Source: Bacilli bacterium (GTDB lineage: Bacteria > Bacillota_I > Bacilli_A > RF39 > UBA660). From it: DNA of 37,903 nt. Both the position numbers and the translations under genes were made by a program. Below are positions 8,855-17,022 of this stretch, piece after piece. The notes under the pieces were generated by a model that worked only from the letters and a program-made list of their open reading frames with translations, had not been told where the DNA came from and ran no database searches. Positions within the stretch are counted from its first letter, which is position 1; every line of letters starts with the position of its first letter. The DNA lies in the NCBI GenBank assembly GCA_017397745.1, contig JAFQIC010000042.1, positions 1-37,903 on the forward strand, read 5' to 3'.

Positions 8855-9562
8855 ATGTATAAAGATATTGAAAAGTTATATAAGGAAAAAAGTCCATATA
8901 ATAGAATAAAAAAATGGACATTTTGGATATATGTTGTGTTCATTTTAATTTCATTAATTTTCAACTTTTTTAATAAAATAGTACCAATGATTTTAGTTTT
9001 TATAGCCATGCTTGTTATTATGAAAGTTGTGATTGAAAAAATATTAAATACAAAATTACATTTTAATATAGGTAAAAAGAAAGAAGATGAGATAACATTA
9101 TCCTTAATCATTAAAAATGAAGAAGATAAACTTTTTAAAGGATATTCTATAAATAATAATCTGTATAATGAAAAATCACTTTTATGTATAATTGGTCATT
9201 ATAGAAATTTAATTAAAACTAAAATTGTTGGTGGCAATTTATTGGCTATACTGTCAATTGTTGTACCAGTAATATTATCATTTTATACTAAAGAAGGATT
9301 TGATTTTAATGGGTTAGCTAATGCATTGCCATATTTAATAAGTTTCAGTATCATAATAATTTTATTATATTTTTCATACAATCAATTTATTGAAGCAAAG
9401 AAATTTTTAAAAGGCGAAGATGGTATGCTTGAAAGGTTAGAAGAAATATTTAGTGAGCTATATGTAGAGTTCCTTAATGAATCTAATGTTGATAAAACGA
9501 AAGTTAAAAAGAAAGAAACTAAAAATCAAAGTAATAAAAAAATAAAGACATCAAAAAAATAA
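8855..9562 (+). CDS. Four-helix membrane protein of unknown function
   Basis: A 235-residue protein, not recognised. Two hydrophobic helices form an N-terminal hairpin (about 24-43 and 44-64). A soluble stretch of about 55 residues follows, then two more helices (about 122-142 and 152-173), then a soluble tail that becomes almost pure Lys/Thr/Ser/Asn (KVKKKETKNQSNKKIKT). A strong ribosome site and its own promoter and terminator set it up as a single-gene unit. It sits between the restriction operon and the tandem repeat that may mark the islet edge, so it is probably cargo of the same insertion. A membrane effector or partner in defence is possible but unproven. Confidence 0.7.
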   Translation: MYKDIEKLYKEKSPYNRIKKWTFWIYVVFILISLIFNFFNKIVPMILVFIAMLVIMKVVIEKILNTKLHFNIGKKKEDEITLSLIIKNEEDKLFKGYSINNNLYNEKSLLCIIGHYRNLIKTKIVGGNLLAILSIVVPVILSFYTKEGFDFNGLANALPYLISFSIIIILLYFSYNQFIEAKKFLKGEDGMLERLEEIFSELYVEFLNESNVDKTKVKKKETKNQSNKKIKTSKK

Positions 9563-9578
9563 TTGATGTCTTTTTAGG
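9544..9578 (+). terminator. Terminator of the membrane gene
   Basis: AAAGACATCAA (9544-9554) pairs with TTGATGTCTTT (9563-9573) over 11 bp, with a T run after it. The stop codon at 9560-9562 lies in the loop. Confidence 0.9.
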
Positions 9579-9595
9579 TACGATTTAGGTACGAT
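9574..9595. repeat. Perfect 11-bp tandem repeat, candidate attachment site
   Basis: TTAGGTACGAT occurs twice end to end (9574-9584, 9585-9595) directly after the last islet gene. Paired short repeats like this are often seen at ends of elements moved by tyrosine integrases, but no integrase is in the window. The rest of the 306-base gap holds no gene. It contains a stem ACTTTT/AAAAGT near 9667-9684, two copies of CAATCAACC (9686-9694, 9713-9721) in an unusually C-rich patch, and a TATAAT at 9840-9845 ahead of the next gene. Confidence 0.4.
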
Positions 9596-9868
9596 GCCAT
9601 TAAACAAAGCTGGTAAATTACGAAAACATCATCAATTTATAGGCATATTTTCAACAAAAAAGGGCACTTTTGACCATAAAAGTACCAATCAACCAAAACC
9701 CCCTGAAGAGAGCAATCAACCCCCATTCTCATAAAAACACGATGTATAACTAGATTGTGAAAGTATTGCTATATAAATAGTAATATAGTACAGAATAAAT
9801 TAAAATTGAAATATTGTAGAAATAAATTAATAAATGCTGTATAATTTAAAGATAAGAGGTGGAAAGAT

Positions 9869-10339
9869 ATGTCATTAGAAAGAGTGAAAACTTATCTAAA
9901 AAAATATAATAAAGAAGCAGAAATAATTGAATTTAATGAATCAACCGCAACAGTAGAAGAAGCAGCTAGAACTTTAAATGTTACCAATGGTGAAATAGCT
10001 AAAACATTATCATTTTCATTAACTGATAAATATATTTTAATAGTAACAGCTGGTGATTATAAAATTGATAATAAAAAATATAAAGAAAAGTTTGGACAAA
10101 AAGCCCAAATGATAAGTAGAGAAGAAGTTGAAAAAATAATAGGACATGATGTTGGAGGTGTATGTCCTTTTGGTATAAATGAAGGTATTGAAGTTTATCT
10201 AGATGAAAGTTTAAAAAAATATGATTATATTTATCCTGCGTGTGGTACTTCAAATTCTGCGATAAAACTAACTGTTGAAGAATTATATAATATATCTAAT
10301 GCAACAGAATTTATTGATGTTTGTAAGGTGATAGAATAG
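9869..10339 (+). CDS. YbaK/EbsC-family aminoacyl-tRNA deacylase
   Basis: Removes wrongly attached amino acids from tRNA in trans (YbaK-type enzymes clear Cys-tRNA-Pro; related ProX enzymes clear Ala-tRNA-Pro). The 156 residues carry the family marks STATVEEAA with IAKTLSF, a central ILIVTAGDYKID strand region and GHDVGGVCPFG (about 93-103) in the substrate pocket. Length is normal. GAGGTGG lies close before the ATG. The stop shares a base with the GTG start of fmt, so the two translation-quality genes form an operon. Which mischarged tRNA is used cannot be told from sequence alone. Confidence 0.92.
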   Translation: MSLERVKTYLKKYNKEAEIIEFNESTATVEEAARTLNVTNGEIAKTLSFSLTDKYILIVTAGDYKIDNKKYKEKFGQKAQMISREEVEKIIGHDVGGVCPFGINEGIEVYLDESLKKYDYIYPACGTSNSAIKLTVEELYNISNATEFIDVCKVIE

Positions 10340-11274
10340 TGAAAGATAAAAAAGTAGTTTTTATGGGAACACCTTCTTTTGCAGTTCCAATATTAGAAAT
10401 GCTTATAAAGGAAACTAACGTAATATTGGTTGTGACACAACCAGATAAAATTGTTGGAAGAGAAAAAATAATTAAGTATTCTCCAGTAAAAGAAGTGACT
10501 TTAAAGAATAATATAGAAGTTTTTCAACCAGAAAAGATAAAAGAAGATTATCAAAGAATAATTGACTTAAATCCAGATATTATTATTACATGTGCATATG
10601 GTCAAATAATTCCTTCGGTATTACTAACAACACCTAAATTTAAAGCAATAAATGTTCATGCTTCTTTACTTCCAAAATTAAGAGGAGGCGCACCAATACA
10701 TAAAGCAATAATAGAAGGATATAAAGAAACTGGTATTACAATCATGTACATGAGTGAAAAAATGGATGCTGGAGATATCATAAAACAAAAAGCAATAAAA
10801 ATTGAAAATGAAGATAATGTAGGATTGCTTCATGACAAATTATCACAACTTGGAAAAGATCTACTTTTAGAAACATTGTCTTTAATATTTAGTGGTCAAA
10901 ATAAAAGTTTAGCTCAAAATGAAGAAGATGTAACATATGCCTACAATATAACTAGAGAAGAAGAAAAAATTTCTTTTAATCTAAGTGCTTTAGAAGTTTA
11001 TAATAAAGTGAGAGGCCTTTATCCTTGGCCTACTGCGAATGCAACTTTATTTGGTAAGGAAATAAAAATTTTAAAATGTAGTATTGGAAAAGAAACAAAT
11101 AAAAATCCAGGGGAAATTGTGGAATGTGATAAAACTGGTATTCACGTTATGTGCAAAGATAAAACTATAATTATAACGCACCTTAAAGAAGCTGGAAAAA
11201 AAGAAATGTCAGCTGTTGAATTTATAAATGGAAAGAAAAAAGAAAATTTAATTGGGGAAAAATTTAATGAATAA
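10339..11274 (+). CDS. fmt: Methionyl-tRNA formyltransferase
   Basis: Transfers a formyl group from 10-formyl-tetrahydrofolate to Met-tRNA-fMet to make the initiator tRNA. The 311 residues begin with the Rossmann strand VVFMGTPSFAVPIL, followed by the folate-site motif NVHASLLPKLRGGAPIHKAI and the catalytic-domain segment GITIMYMSEKMDAGDI. A C-terminal OB-like domain follows (about 205 onward, GLYPWPTA). It uses a GTG start that overlaps the stop of the upstream deacylase gene by one base. Its end overlaps the next gene by 8 bases. Confidence 0.97.
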   Translation: MKDKKVVFMGTPSFAVPILEMLIKETNVILVVTQPDKIVGREKIIKYSPVKEVTLKNNIEVFQPEKIKEDYQRIIDLNPDIIITCAYGQIIPSVLLTTPKFKAINVHASLLPKLRGGAPIHKAIIEGYKETGITIMYMSEKMDAGDIIKQKAIKIENEDNVGLLHDKLSQLGKDLLLETLSLIFSGQNKSLAQNEEDVTYAYNITREEEKISFNLSALEVYNKVRGLYPWPTANATLFGKEIKILKCSIGKETNKNPGEIVECDKTGIHVMCKDKTIIITHLKEAGKKEMSAVEFINGKKKENLIGEKFNE

Positions 11275-12025
11275 AAATTTAAAAAACATATTTTCAAATG
11301 AACAAAAAACAAACATCATAAAATTAGTAATAGCGGTATTATTTATTTTAGTTATGGTTATTTTAACAAGAACCTCTAATTCTTCTACAAATTCAAACTC
11401 CTACGAAAATGAAACAAATACACCAAAAACAGATGAGGTTTTAAGTCTTTTAAAAAATTTAAAAGAAGATAATTATGAAATTAATATAAATTTAACAATA
11501 AATAAAGATTTAATAAACATTGTAAGAAGAATGCAAAATAAAGAAGCAGAAATATTTTATATAAATTACAGAGGAGAAGAGAACGCTTATTTTAGAGATA
11601 ATAAAGATTACTATATTATAAATGAAACTGGAATAGAAAAAACTTTAGACTATAAAAAACTATTTGAATATAACGAAACTTTCTTATTAGCAAGTAATAT
11701 TGTTTCTCTACTTGAAAATAATAATACAAGCTATATCGATCTTCAAGAAGAAAAATATAAAATAAGAAGATATAAAATATCTTTAAATTCAGTTCTAGAA
11801 TTTTATAATAAATTATATGGCCTTAGTGAATTTACTTCATTGTCAAAAGAAATAAGTATAGATATACGATATAATAATAATACTTTACATAGCATTTATA
11901 TGGATATGACTAACTTTAATAATTATATAGAAGATACTGAGTATAATGAAGTAACATATGAAATGGACTTTGTTGATATTGGAAAAGTTAATTTAGATAC
12001 TTTCTTTAATTATATAAATAAATAA
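11267..12025 (+). CDS. Membrane-anchored extracytoplasmic protein, unknown
   Basis: A 252-residue protein with one N-terminal helix (about 16-36, IIKLVIAVLFILVMVILT) and the rest outside the cell, rich in Asn, Lys and Glu. No family was recognised. The external part alternates strands and charged loops, as in small lipoprotein-like beta folds. The ATG at 11267 is chosen over a TTG at 11252 because GGGGAA lies eight bases before it. It overlaps the end of fmt by 8 bases, so it is probably co-translated with it, although a link to formylation is not expected. Confidence 0.7.
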   Translation: MNKNLKNIFSNEQKTNIIKLVIAVLFILVMVILTRTSNSSTNSNSYENETNTPKTDEVLSLLKNLKEDNYEININLTINKDLINIVRRMQNKEAEIFYINYRGEENAYFRDNKDYYIINETGIEKTLDYKKLFEYNETFLLASNIVSLLENNNTSYIDLQEEKYKIRRYKISLNSVLEFYNKLYGLSEFTSLSKEISIDIRYNNNTLHSIYMDMTNFNNYIEDTEYNEVTYEMDFVDIGKVNLDTFFNYINK

Positions 12026-12168
12026 ATAAAAAATATATCTAGTTTTGTCTAAAATAATGAAAAATAATATTTAATATAATAAAATATTATCGGTGATAAG
12101 TATAAGGAAAATAAATAAAAAGTATAATAAAATGATTGATGAAATTACGAAAATGATTTTTAAAATAG

Positions 12169-12199
12169 AAGGTGTTAATATTAAATAACACTTTTTATT
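12169..12199 (+). terminator. Terminator after the fmt cluster
   Basis: AAGGTGTTA (12169-12177) and TAACACTT plus T (12186-12194) pair with one G-U, around an 8-base loop, followed by a T-rich run. The preceding 140 bases (12026-12168) are A/T-rich with no supported gene. Confidence 0.7.
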
Positions 12200-12225
12200 T
12201 TACGTTTATTAATATCTTCAATTTC

Positions 12226-12255
12226 TTGACAACATATAGTGTTATTTTATATAAT
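12226..12255 (+). promoter_or_regulatory. Consensus sigma-A promoter of gpsB (and probably rnpB)
   Basis: TTGACA (12226-12231), 18 bases, TATAAT (12250-12255): both hexamers are perfect. gpsB starts at 12283. No terminator lies between gpsB and the RNase P RNA, so this promoter may serve both. Confidence 0.85.
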
Positions 12256-12282
12256 ATTATTGTGAAAAGGGGCATTGATAAG

Positions 12283-12594
12283 ATGAATGAAAAAATATTA
12301 TTGACTCCTAACGATATTCTTGAAAAAGATTTTAAAATAGATGCACGTGGATACAGACCACAAGAAGTTGATAAATTTTTGGATGTAATAATAAAAGATT
12401 ACACTGAATTCATAAATATAATAAGACGATATGATAGCGAATTTAAAAATTTAGAAGCAGAAAATATTAAGCTAAAAAATGAACTTAGAAATTTAAAATC
12501 TAATCTTGACATTGCTAATACCAATAAAGGTGTTACTAATGTAGATATACTAAGAAGAATAAGTGAACTGGAGAAAATAGTTTACGGAGAATAA
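12283..12594 (+). CDS. gpsB: Cell-division adaptor GpsB
   Basis: A 103-residue DivIVA-family protein that bridges cell-wall synthases and division proteins during switching between side-wall and septal growth. LTPNDILEKDFKID, then GYRPQEVDKFLDVIIKDY (about 28-45) is the conserved N-terminal domain. A coiled coil follows (about 50-80), and the ending DILRRISELEKIVYG is the C-terminal trimer motif of GpsB, which separates it from the longer DivIVA. The ATG at 12283 is preferred; the open frame runs 37 codons upstream but those would cross the promoter. As in Bacillus, rnpB follows directly. Confidence 0.95.
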   Translation: MNEKILLTPNDILEKDFKIDARGYRPQEVDKFLDVIIKDYTEFINIIRRYDSEFKNLEAENIKLKNELRNLKSNLDIANTNKGVTNVDILRRISELEKIVYGE

Positions 12595-12596
12595 TA

Positions 12597-12937
12597 ATTT
12601 TTAAGACAAACGCTGCATAAAATTATGTAGAGGAAAGTCCATACTTGCACAAGCTGTGATGCTTGTAGTGTTTGTGTTAAGGGAAAAAATAACCTTAAGT
12701 ACTTTTTAAGTAACGGCTCTGAGGTAATCAAGAACTGATTATAGTAGGTATAAAAGTGCCATAGAGACGAGTCTTTTTAGGAATAAAAAGAGTGGAACGC
12801 GGTAAACCCCACAAGCAAGAAACCCAAATTATGGTAGGGGAACTTTCACAAAGGAAAAGAACTAAGTGAAGGAACTTATTAAGTTAGATAAATGTTTGTC
12901 ACCTTTATAAAAGGAACAGAATATGGCTTATTAAAGA
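12597..12937 (+). ncRNA. rnpB: RNase P RNA, bacterial type B
   Basis: The catalytic RNA that trims the 5' leader from pre-tRNAs. The universal 5' element GAGGAAAGTCC is at 12630-12640, the central GTGCCATAGAGACGAGTC and GGAACGCGGTAAACCCCAC segments follow (about 12756-12813), and the 3' element ACAGAATATGGCTTA is at 12916-12930. About 340 nt, normal size. The exact ends are approximate. The 5' strand of helix P1 (TTTTAAG and the ATAATAAT before it) can pair with CTTATTAAAGATTATTAT at the 3' end, so P1 may reach back to the gpsB stop codon. Confidence 0.95.
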
Positions 12938-12958
12938 TTATTATTTTAAAGGAGTATC

Positions 12959-13405
12959 ATGAAAGAAATAGGAACTATTTTTAAGGAAAAAAGAGAGACT
13001 ATAGGTATTAGTAAAAGTGAAATTTGTTCAGATTTAGAAATTAATGAAGCGCAACTTCAAAATTTAGAAGATGGTAATGCTAATGCTTTTAAAGATATTT
13101 TTTTCTTAAAAGAATTAATTTTAAAATATGCTAAATATTTGAATTTAGATGAAGAATACATACTTAATGAGTTTAATGATTTTATATTTAATTTTACATC
13201 TAAAATTCCAGTTGCAGAGATTGAAGAAAGAGTAAGAGAACTACAAGAAGAAGAAAATAATCAAAAGAAAATTGTATCGCCATACACAAAACCTATAACT
13301 AAAAAAAATAGAAAAAGAATTGTATTAATATATATGGTATCAATTCTTTTAGTAATAATACTTTTTTTATTAGTTGTGATAACAATTAAAATTGGTTTGA
13401 ATTAA
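12959..13405 (+). CDS. Short RodZ-like protein (helix-turn-helix + one membrane helix)
   Basis: Resembles the cytoplasmic and membrane part of RodZ, which ties the MreB cytoskeleton to the wall-elongation machine. In 148 residues: a HTH_25 domain (about 3-70; IGTIFKEKRETIGISKSEIC, then LEDGN and KYAKYLNLDEEYI), an acidic linker, a basic patch (TKKNRKRI) and one helix (about 121-144). The protein stops five residues after the helix, so the extracellular domain of full RodZ is missing. It stands before pgsA as ymfM/rodZ does in Bacillus, which supports the assignment. AAAGGAG precedes the ATG. Confidence 0.8.
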   Translation: MKEIGTIFKEKRETIGISKSEICSDLEINEAQLQNLEDGNANAFKDIFFLKELILKYAKYLNLDEEYILNEFNDFIFNFTSKIPVAEIEERVRELQEEENNQKKIVSPYTKPITKKNRKRIVLIYMVSILLVIILFLLVVITIKIGLN

Positions 13406-13418
13406 AAAGGAGTTAAAA

Positions 13419-14012
13419 ATGAATTTACCAAATAAAATAACAATATCAAGAATTATACTATCAGTTATTGTGTTAATATTATTATTATTTCCGTTTAATG
13501 AATTTGGAATAACATTTCCTATTATAGTTGTAAAAGATGCTTTACTAGTTGATATAAAATATGTTGTAGCAGGTACTTTATTTTTAATAGCATCAGTGAC
13601 AGATTTTTTAGATGGATATATTGCTAGAAAAAATAATATAGTTACTGATTTTGGAAAAATGCTAGATGCAATAGCAGATAAGATGCTTGTTAATGGTGTG
13701 TTAATAGTACTTGCTTGTAATGGGTTTATAAGTGTAATAATACCAGTTGTAATAGTAATTAGAGATATAGCGGTTGATACTATTAAAATGGTAGTAGGAA
13801 ATAAAAAAGCTGCTGTAGCTGCTAGTCCACTTGGAAAAATAAAGACAATATTAATGATGTGCGGAGTTACTTTAATGCTTTATTATAATTTACCTTTTGA
13901 ACTTATGAATTTTAGACTTGCAGATATATTAATAATACTTGCGACAATAATGTCTGTAATTAGTGGTGTAGAATATTATATTAAAAATAAAAACATAATA
14001 ATGGAAAATTAA
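13419..14012 (+). CDS. pgsA: CDP-diacylglycerol-glycerol-3-phosphate 3-phosphatidyltransferase
   Basis: Makes phosphatidylglycerol phosphate, the committed step to phosphatidylglycerol. The 197-residue membrane protein contains the complete CDP-alcohol phosphotransferase motif: D65-G66-x2-A69-R70-x8-G79-x3-D83-x3-D87. It has about six hydrophobic segments and a normal length. AAGGAG is nine bases before the ATG. It follows the RodZ-like gene by 13 bases in the same operon. In Bacillus cinA comes between pgsA and recA; cinA is absent here. Confidence 0.96.
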   Translation: MNLPNKITISRIILSVIVLILLLFPFNEFGITFPIIVVKDALLVDIKYVVAGTLFLIASVTDFLDGYIARKNNIVTDFGKMLDAIADKMLVNGVLIVLACNGFISVIIPVVIVIRDIAVDTIKMVVGNKKAAVAASPLGKIKTILMMCGVTLMLYYNLPFELMNFRLADILIILATIMSVISGVEYYIKNKNIIMEN

Positions 14013-14033
14013 ATAAAAATTATGTTTTTTTTA
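13989..14033 (+). terminator. Weak terminator after pgsA
   Basis: AAAAACATAAT (13989-13999) can pair with ATTATGTTTTT (14019-14029) across a 19-base loop, ending in a run of eight Ts. The stop codon lies inside the loop. The loop is long, so efficiency is uncertain. Confidence 0.5.
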
Positions 14034-14209
14034 TTTTGTGAATAAGTGTTTATTTTTGTACTATATTTAGATAAATTAATAAAAATTTGTAAGTGAATTA
14101 TTAAAATTACAAAGTATAATTTAATAATATTTAAAAACTGTTTAGCAAATTTTGTCATTTGATTTAAAATTATTTATATGTTAAATTTAAAATGTCAAAA
14201 AAAGAGTTT

Positions 14210-14223
14210 CAAACAAATGTTCG
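14210..14223. promoter_or_regulatory. LexA (DinR) box upstream of recA
   Basis: CAAACAAATGTTCG matches 12 of 14 positions of the Gram-positive SOS palindrome CGAACATATGTTCG. It ends eight bases before the recA -35 box, where bound LexA could block polymerase. Confidence 0.75.
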
Positions 14224-14231
14224 AAAAAATG

Positions 14232-14260
14232 TTGACAATTTAATGTTTTAAAGTTAAAAT
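14232..14260 (+). promoter_or_regulatory. recA promoter
   Basis: TTGACA (14232-14237), 17 bases, TAAAAT (14255-14260); recA starts at 14285 with AAGGAG in between. The remaining 14034-14209 is A/T-rich spacer with nothing recognised. Confidence 0.8.
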
Positions 14261-14284
14261 TAATAATGTAAGGAGAAATGTAAA

Positions 14285-15319
14285 ATGGTAAGTAAACTAA
14301 ATAAAGAAAAAGATAAAACATTAGAAGCAGTTTTAGCAGATATAGAAAAACAATTTGGTAAAGGTGCGATAATGAAATTAGGAGAAGGTGGTCTTAAAAA
14401 TATAGATGTAGTATCTTCAGGAAGTATTAGCCTTGATATCGCGCTTGGAGTTGGAGGATATCCTAAAGGGAGAATTATTGAGATATATGGTCCGGAATCA
14501 AGTGGTAAAACAACATTTGCGCTTCATGCGATTGCTGAAGTACAAAAAAATGGAGGTAAAGCAGCTTTTATTGATGCAGAGCATGCACTTGATCCTGTTT
14601 ATGCTAAGAACCTAGGTGTAAATATAAATGAACTTCTTTTGAGTCAGCCTGATACAGGAGAGCAAGCACTAGAAATATGTGAAGCGCTTGTTAGGAGTGA
14701 AGCTATGTCAATTATAGTAATTGATTCAGTAGCAGCGCTTGTCCCTCAGGCGGAAATTGAAGGTGAAATGGGAGATTCACATGTAGGATTGCAAGCAAGA
14801 CTAATGTCACAAGCATTAAGAAAATTAGGTGGAATAATAAGTAAAACAAATACAATTTGTATATTTATAAATCAACTCAGGGAAAAAGTTGGAGTTATGT
14901 TTGGAAATCCAGAAACTACTCCAGGTGGAAGAGCTTTAAAATTTTATGCATCTGTAAGATTAGACGTTAGAAGAGCAGAACAAATAAAATCAGGTGCTGA
15001 AATATTGGGAAATAAAACTGTTGTTAAAATTGTTAAAAATAAAGTTGCTCCTCCATTTAAAACTGCAGAAGTAGATATAATGTATGGAGAAGGAGTAAGT
15101 AGAGAAGGAGAAATTTGCGATATTGCTGCAAATCTTGGAATAATAGACAAAAGTGGTGCATGGTATGCATACAATGGCGAAAAAATAGGACAAGGGAAAG
15201 AAAATGTTAAATATTATTTGAAAGAAAATCCTTCACTTAGAGAAGAAATAGAAAATAAAATAAGACAACATTATAATTTTAAAGTGGATAACAAAGCTAT
15301 AGAGAATAAAGAAGAATAA
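14285..15319 (+). CDS. recA: Recombinase RecA
   Basis: Forms ATP-dependent filaments on single-stranded DNA, drives strand exchange and stimulates LexA self-cleavage. The 344 residues contain Walker A GPESSGKT at 69-76, the Walker B region [12 protein letters not shown], the L1/L2 loop area ([29 protein letters not shown]) and [13 protein letters not shown]. The length and the short C-terminal tail are normal. A LexA box and a strong promoter precede it, so SOS induction is expected. Confidence 0.99.
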   Translation: MVSKLNKEKDKTLEAVLADIEKQFGKGAIMKLGEGGLKNIDVVSSGSISLDIALGVGGYPKGRIIEIYGPESSGKTTFALHAIAEVQKNGGKAAFIDAEHALDPVYAKNLGVNINELLLSQPDTGEQALEICEALVRSEAMSIIVIDSVAALVPQAEIEGEMGDSHVGLQARLMSQALRKLGGIISKTNTICIFINQLREKVGVMFGNPETTPGGRALKFYASVRLDVRRAEQIKSGAEILGNKTVVKIVKNKVAPPFKTAEVDIMYGEGVSREGEICDIAANLGIIDKSGAWYAYNGEKIGQGKENVKYYLKENPSLREEIENKIRQHYNFKVDNKAIENKEE

Positions 15320-15366
15320 AAGTCGAAAAAATAATTATTGCAATAGTTGAAAAAAAGTTTTAAAAT

Positions 15367-15404
15367 AATATTAGAAGTAATTCACAACTTCTAATATTTT
15401 AAAT
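15367..15404 (+). terminator. Hairpin between recA and rny
   Basis: AATATTAGAAGT (15367-15378) and ACTTCTAATATT (15387-15398) form a 12-bp stem with an 8-base loop. The following T run is short, so it may end recA transcripts only in part or protect the rny leader. Confidence 0.6.
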
Positions 15405-15421
15405 TAAAATGGAGGAATTTT

Positions 15422-16975
15422 ATGGAAAACATTTCTTTCTCCATTTTGCTAATGTTAATTGGATTAATAATTGGCGCTGTAATAGTATTTTTTATGGAAA
15501 AAATGAAAGTAAAGAATGCTACAATTGAAGCTGATAAATTACTTGAATCAGCAAAAAAAGAAGCTGAGAAAGTAAAAAGAGATAGTATTCTTGAGCTTAA
15601 AGAAGAATCATATAAATTAAAACAACAAACAGATCAAGAAATAAAAGAAAAGAAAAAAGAACTTGGTGAATTAAATGAGCGCATAAATTCTAGAGAGCAA
15701 AGTTTAGATAAAAGAGATGCGTTATTAACTGAAAGAGAAAAACATTTAGATGACAGAGATAAAAATTTATTAGCAAAGCAAAATGAAATTCAAGAAAAAA
15801 ATGCAAAAATGGAGAATCTCTTAAAAGAACAAGTAGAACTTTTAGAGAAAATATCAGGATATTCTAAAGATAAAGCAAAAGATTTAATAATGAAACGTGT
15901 TGAAGAAAGCATTTCAAGAGAAATTGCTGAATTCATTAGAGAAAGAGAAAATGAAGCAAAATTAGAAGCAGATAAACTTGCAAAAGAGTATTTAATTAGA
16001 AGTATGCAAAGATATTCTAATGATGTTACAAATGAACAGACTATTTCAACAGTAGAACTTCCAACAGATGAAATGAAAGGAAGAATTATTGGACGAGAAG
16101 GAAGAAATATTAGAACTATAGAAGCAATTACTGGAGTTGACTTAATTATTGATGATACACCAGAAGTAATAGTTTTATCAAGTTTTGATCCTTTAAGAAG
16201 AGAAATAGCAAAAACTACTCTTGAAGCATTAATTAAAGATGGGAGAATTCATCCTGCTCGTATTGAAGAATTATATAATAAAGTGTGTGAAGACTTTAAA
16301 ACTATAATTAGAGAAAAAGGTGAAGAGGCTTTATTTGAACTTGGCATAGCAAAAGTATCGCCAGAAATAGTTGAATTATTAGGAAAACTATATTTTAGAA
16401 CAAGTTATGGACAAAATGCTTTAAAACATTCTATAGAAGTAGCTCATTTATCTGGACTTTTAGCAAGTGAATTAGGTGAAAATGTTTTACTTGCAAAAAG
16501 AGCTGGATTGCTTCATGACATCGGAAAAGCAATAGATTATGAAGTAGAAGGAAGCCATATAGAATTAGGTGCAGAAATAGCTAAAAAGAATAATGAAGAT
16601 AAAGTTGTTTTAAATGCAATTGAGTCACATCATGGAAATAAAGAACAAACTAGTGTAATATCTGTACTTGTTCAAATTGCTGATGCTCTTTCAGCGGCTA
16701 GACCTGGTGCTAGAAATGATAGTTTAGAGAATTATATAAAAAGACTTGAAGAACTAGAAAACTTAGGAAATAGCATTGAAGGAGTAGAAAAAACATTTGC
16801 AATGCAAGCAGGTAGAGAACTTAGAGTTATAGTTAAACCTGAAGAAATAGATGATTTAGCAAGTTATAAAATAGCAAGAGATTTAAAAGAAAAAATTGAA
16901 TCAAACATGCAATATCCTGGAACGATAAAAGTAGTTGTAATAAGAGAAACAAGAGCAGAAGAAGTTGCCAAATAA
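15422..16975 (+). CDS. rny: Ribonuclease Y
   Basis: Membrane-bound endoribonuclease that starts decay of many mRNAs in Bacilli. Over 517 residues: an N-terminal membrane helix (about 5-25), a long Lys/Glu-rich coiled coil (about 30-150), a KH RNA-binding domain with G224-R-E-G227, and an HD domain with catalytic H365-D366 ([10 protein letters not shown]). The C-terminal region [13 protein letters not shown] is standard. GGAGG lies seven bases before the ATG. Gene order recA then rny matches Bacillus. Confidence 0.98.
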   Translation: MENISFSILLMLIGLIIGAVIVFFMEKMKVKNATIEADKLLESAKKEAEKVKRDSILELKEESYKLKQQTDQEIKEKKKELGELNERINSREQSLDKRDALLTEREKHLDDRDKNLLAKQNEIQEKNAKMENLLKEQVELLEKISGYSKDKAKDLIMKRVEESISREIAEFIRERENEAKLEADKLAKEYLIRSMQRYSNDVTNEQTISTVELPTDEMKGRIIGREGRNIRTIEAITGVDLIIDDTPEVIVLSSFDPLRREIAKTTLEALIKDGRIHPARIEELYNKVCEDFKTIIREKGEEALFELGIAKVSPEIVELLGKLYFRTSYGQNALKHSIEVAHLSGLLASELGENVLLAKRAGLLHDIGKAIDYEVEGSHIELGAEIAKKNNEDKVVLNAIESHHGNKEQTSVISVLVQIADALSAARPGARNDSLENYIKRLEELENLGNSIEGVEKTFAMQAGRELRVIVKPEEIDDLASYKIARDLKEKIESNMQYPGTIKVVVIRETRAEEVAK

Positions 16976-16989
16976 ACTTCTTCTTTTTT
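16957..16989 (+). terminator. Terminator of rny
   Basis: AGAAGAAGTT (16957-16966) and AACTTCTTCT (16975-16984) form a 10-bp stem followed by Ts. The left arm lies in the last rny codons and the stop codon overlaps the loop. Confidence 0.85.
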
Positions 16990-17022
16990 AAATTTTATAG
17001 TATACTAATATTGGTGAAATAA

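Noticed and set aside
12132-12188. 18-codon ORF before gpsB
   Set aside because: No ribosome site and it runs into the terminator hairpin.
12172-12282. 37-codon N-terminal extension of GpsB
   Set aside because: It would cross the terminator's right arm and a perfect TTGACA/TATAAT promoter, and GpsB proteins begin near MNEK.
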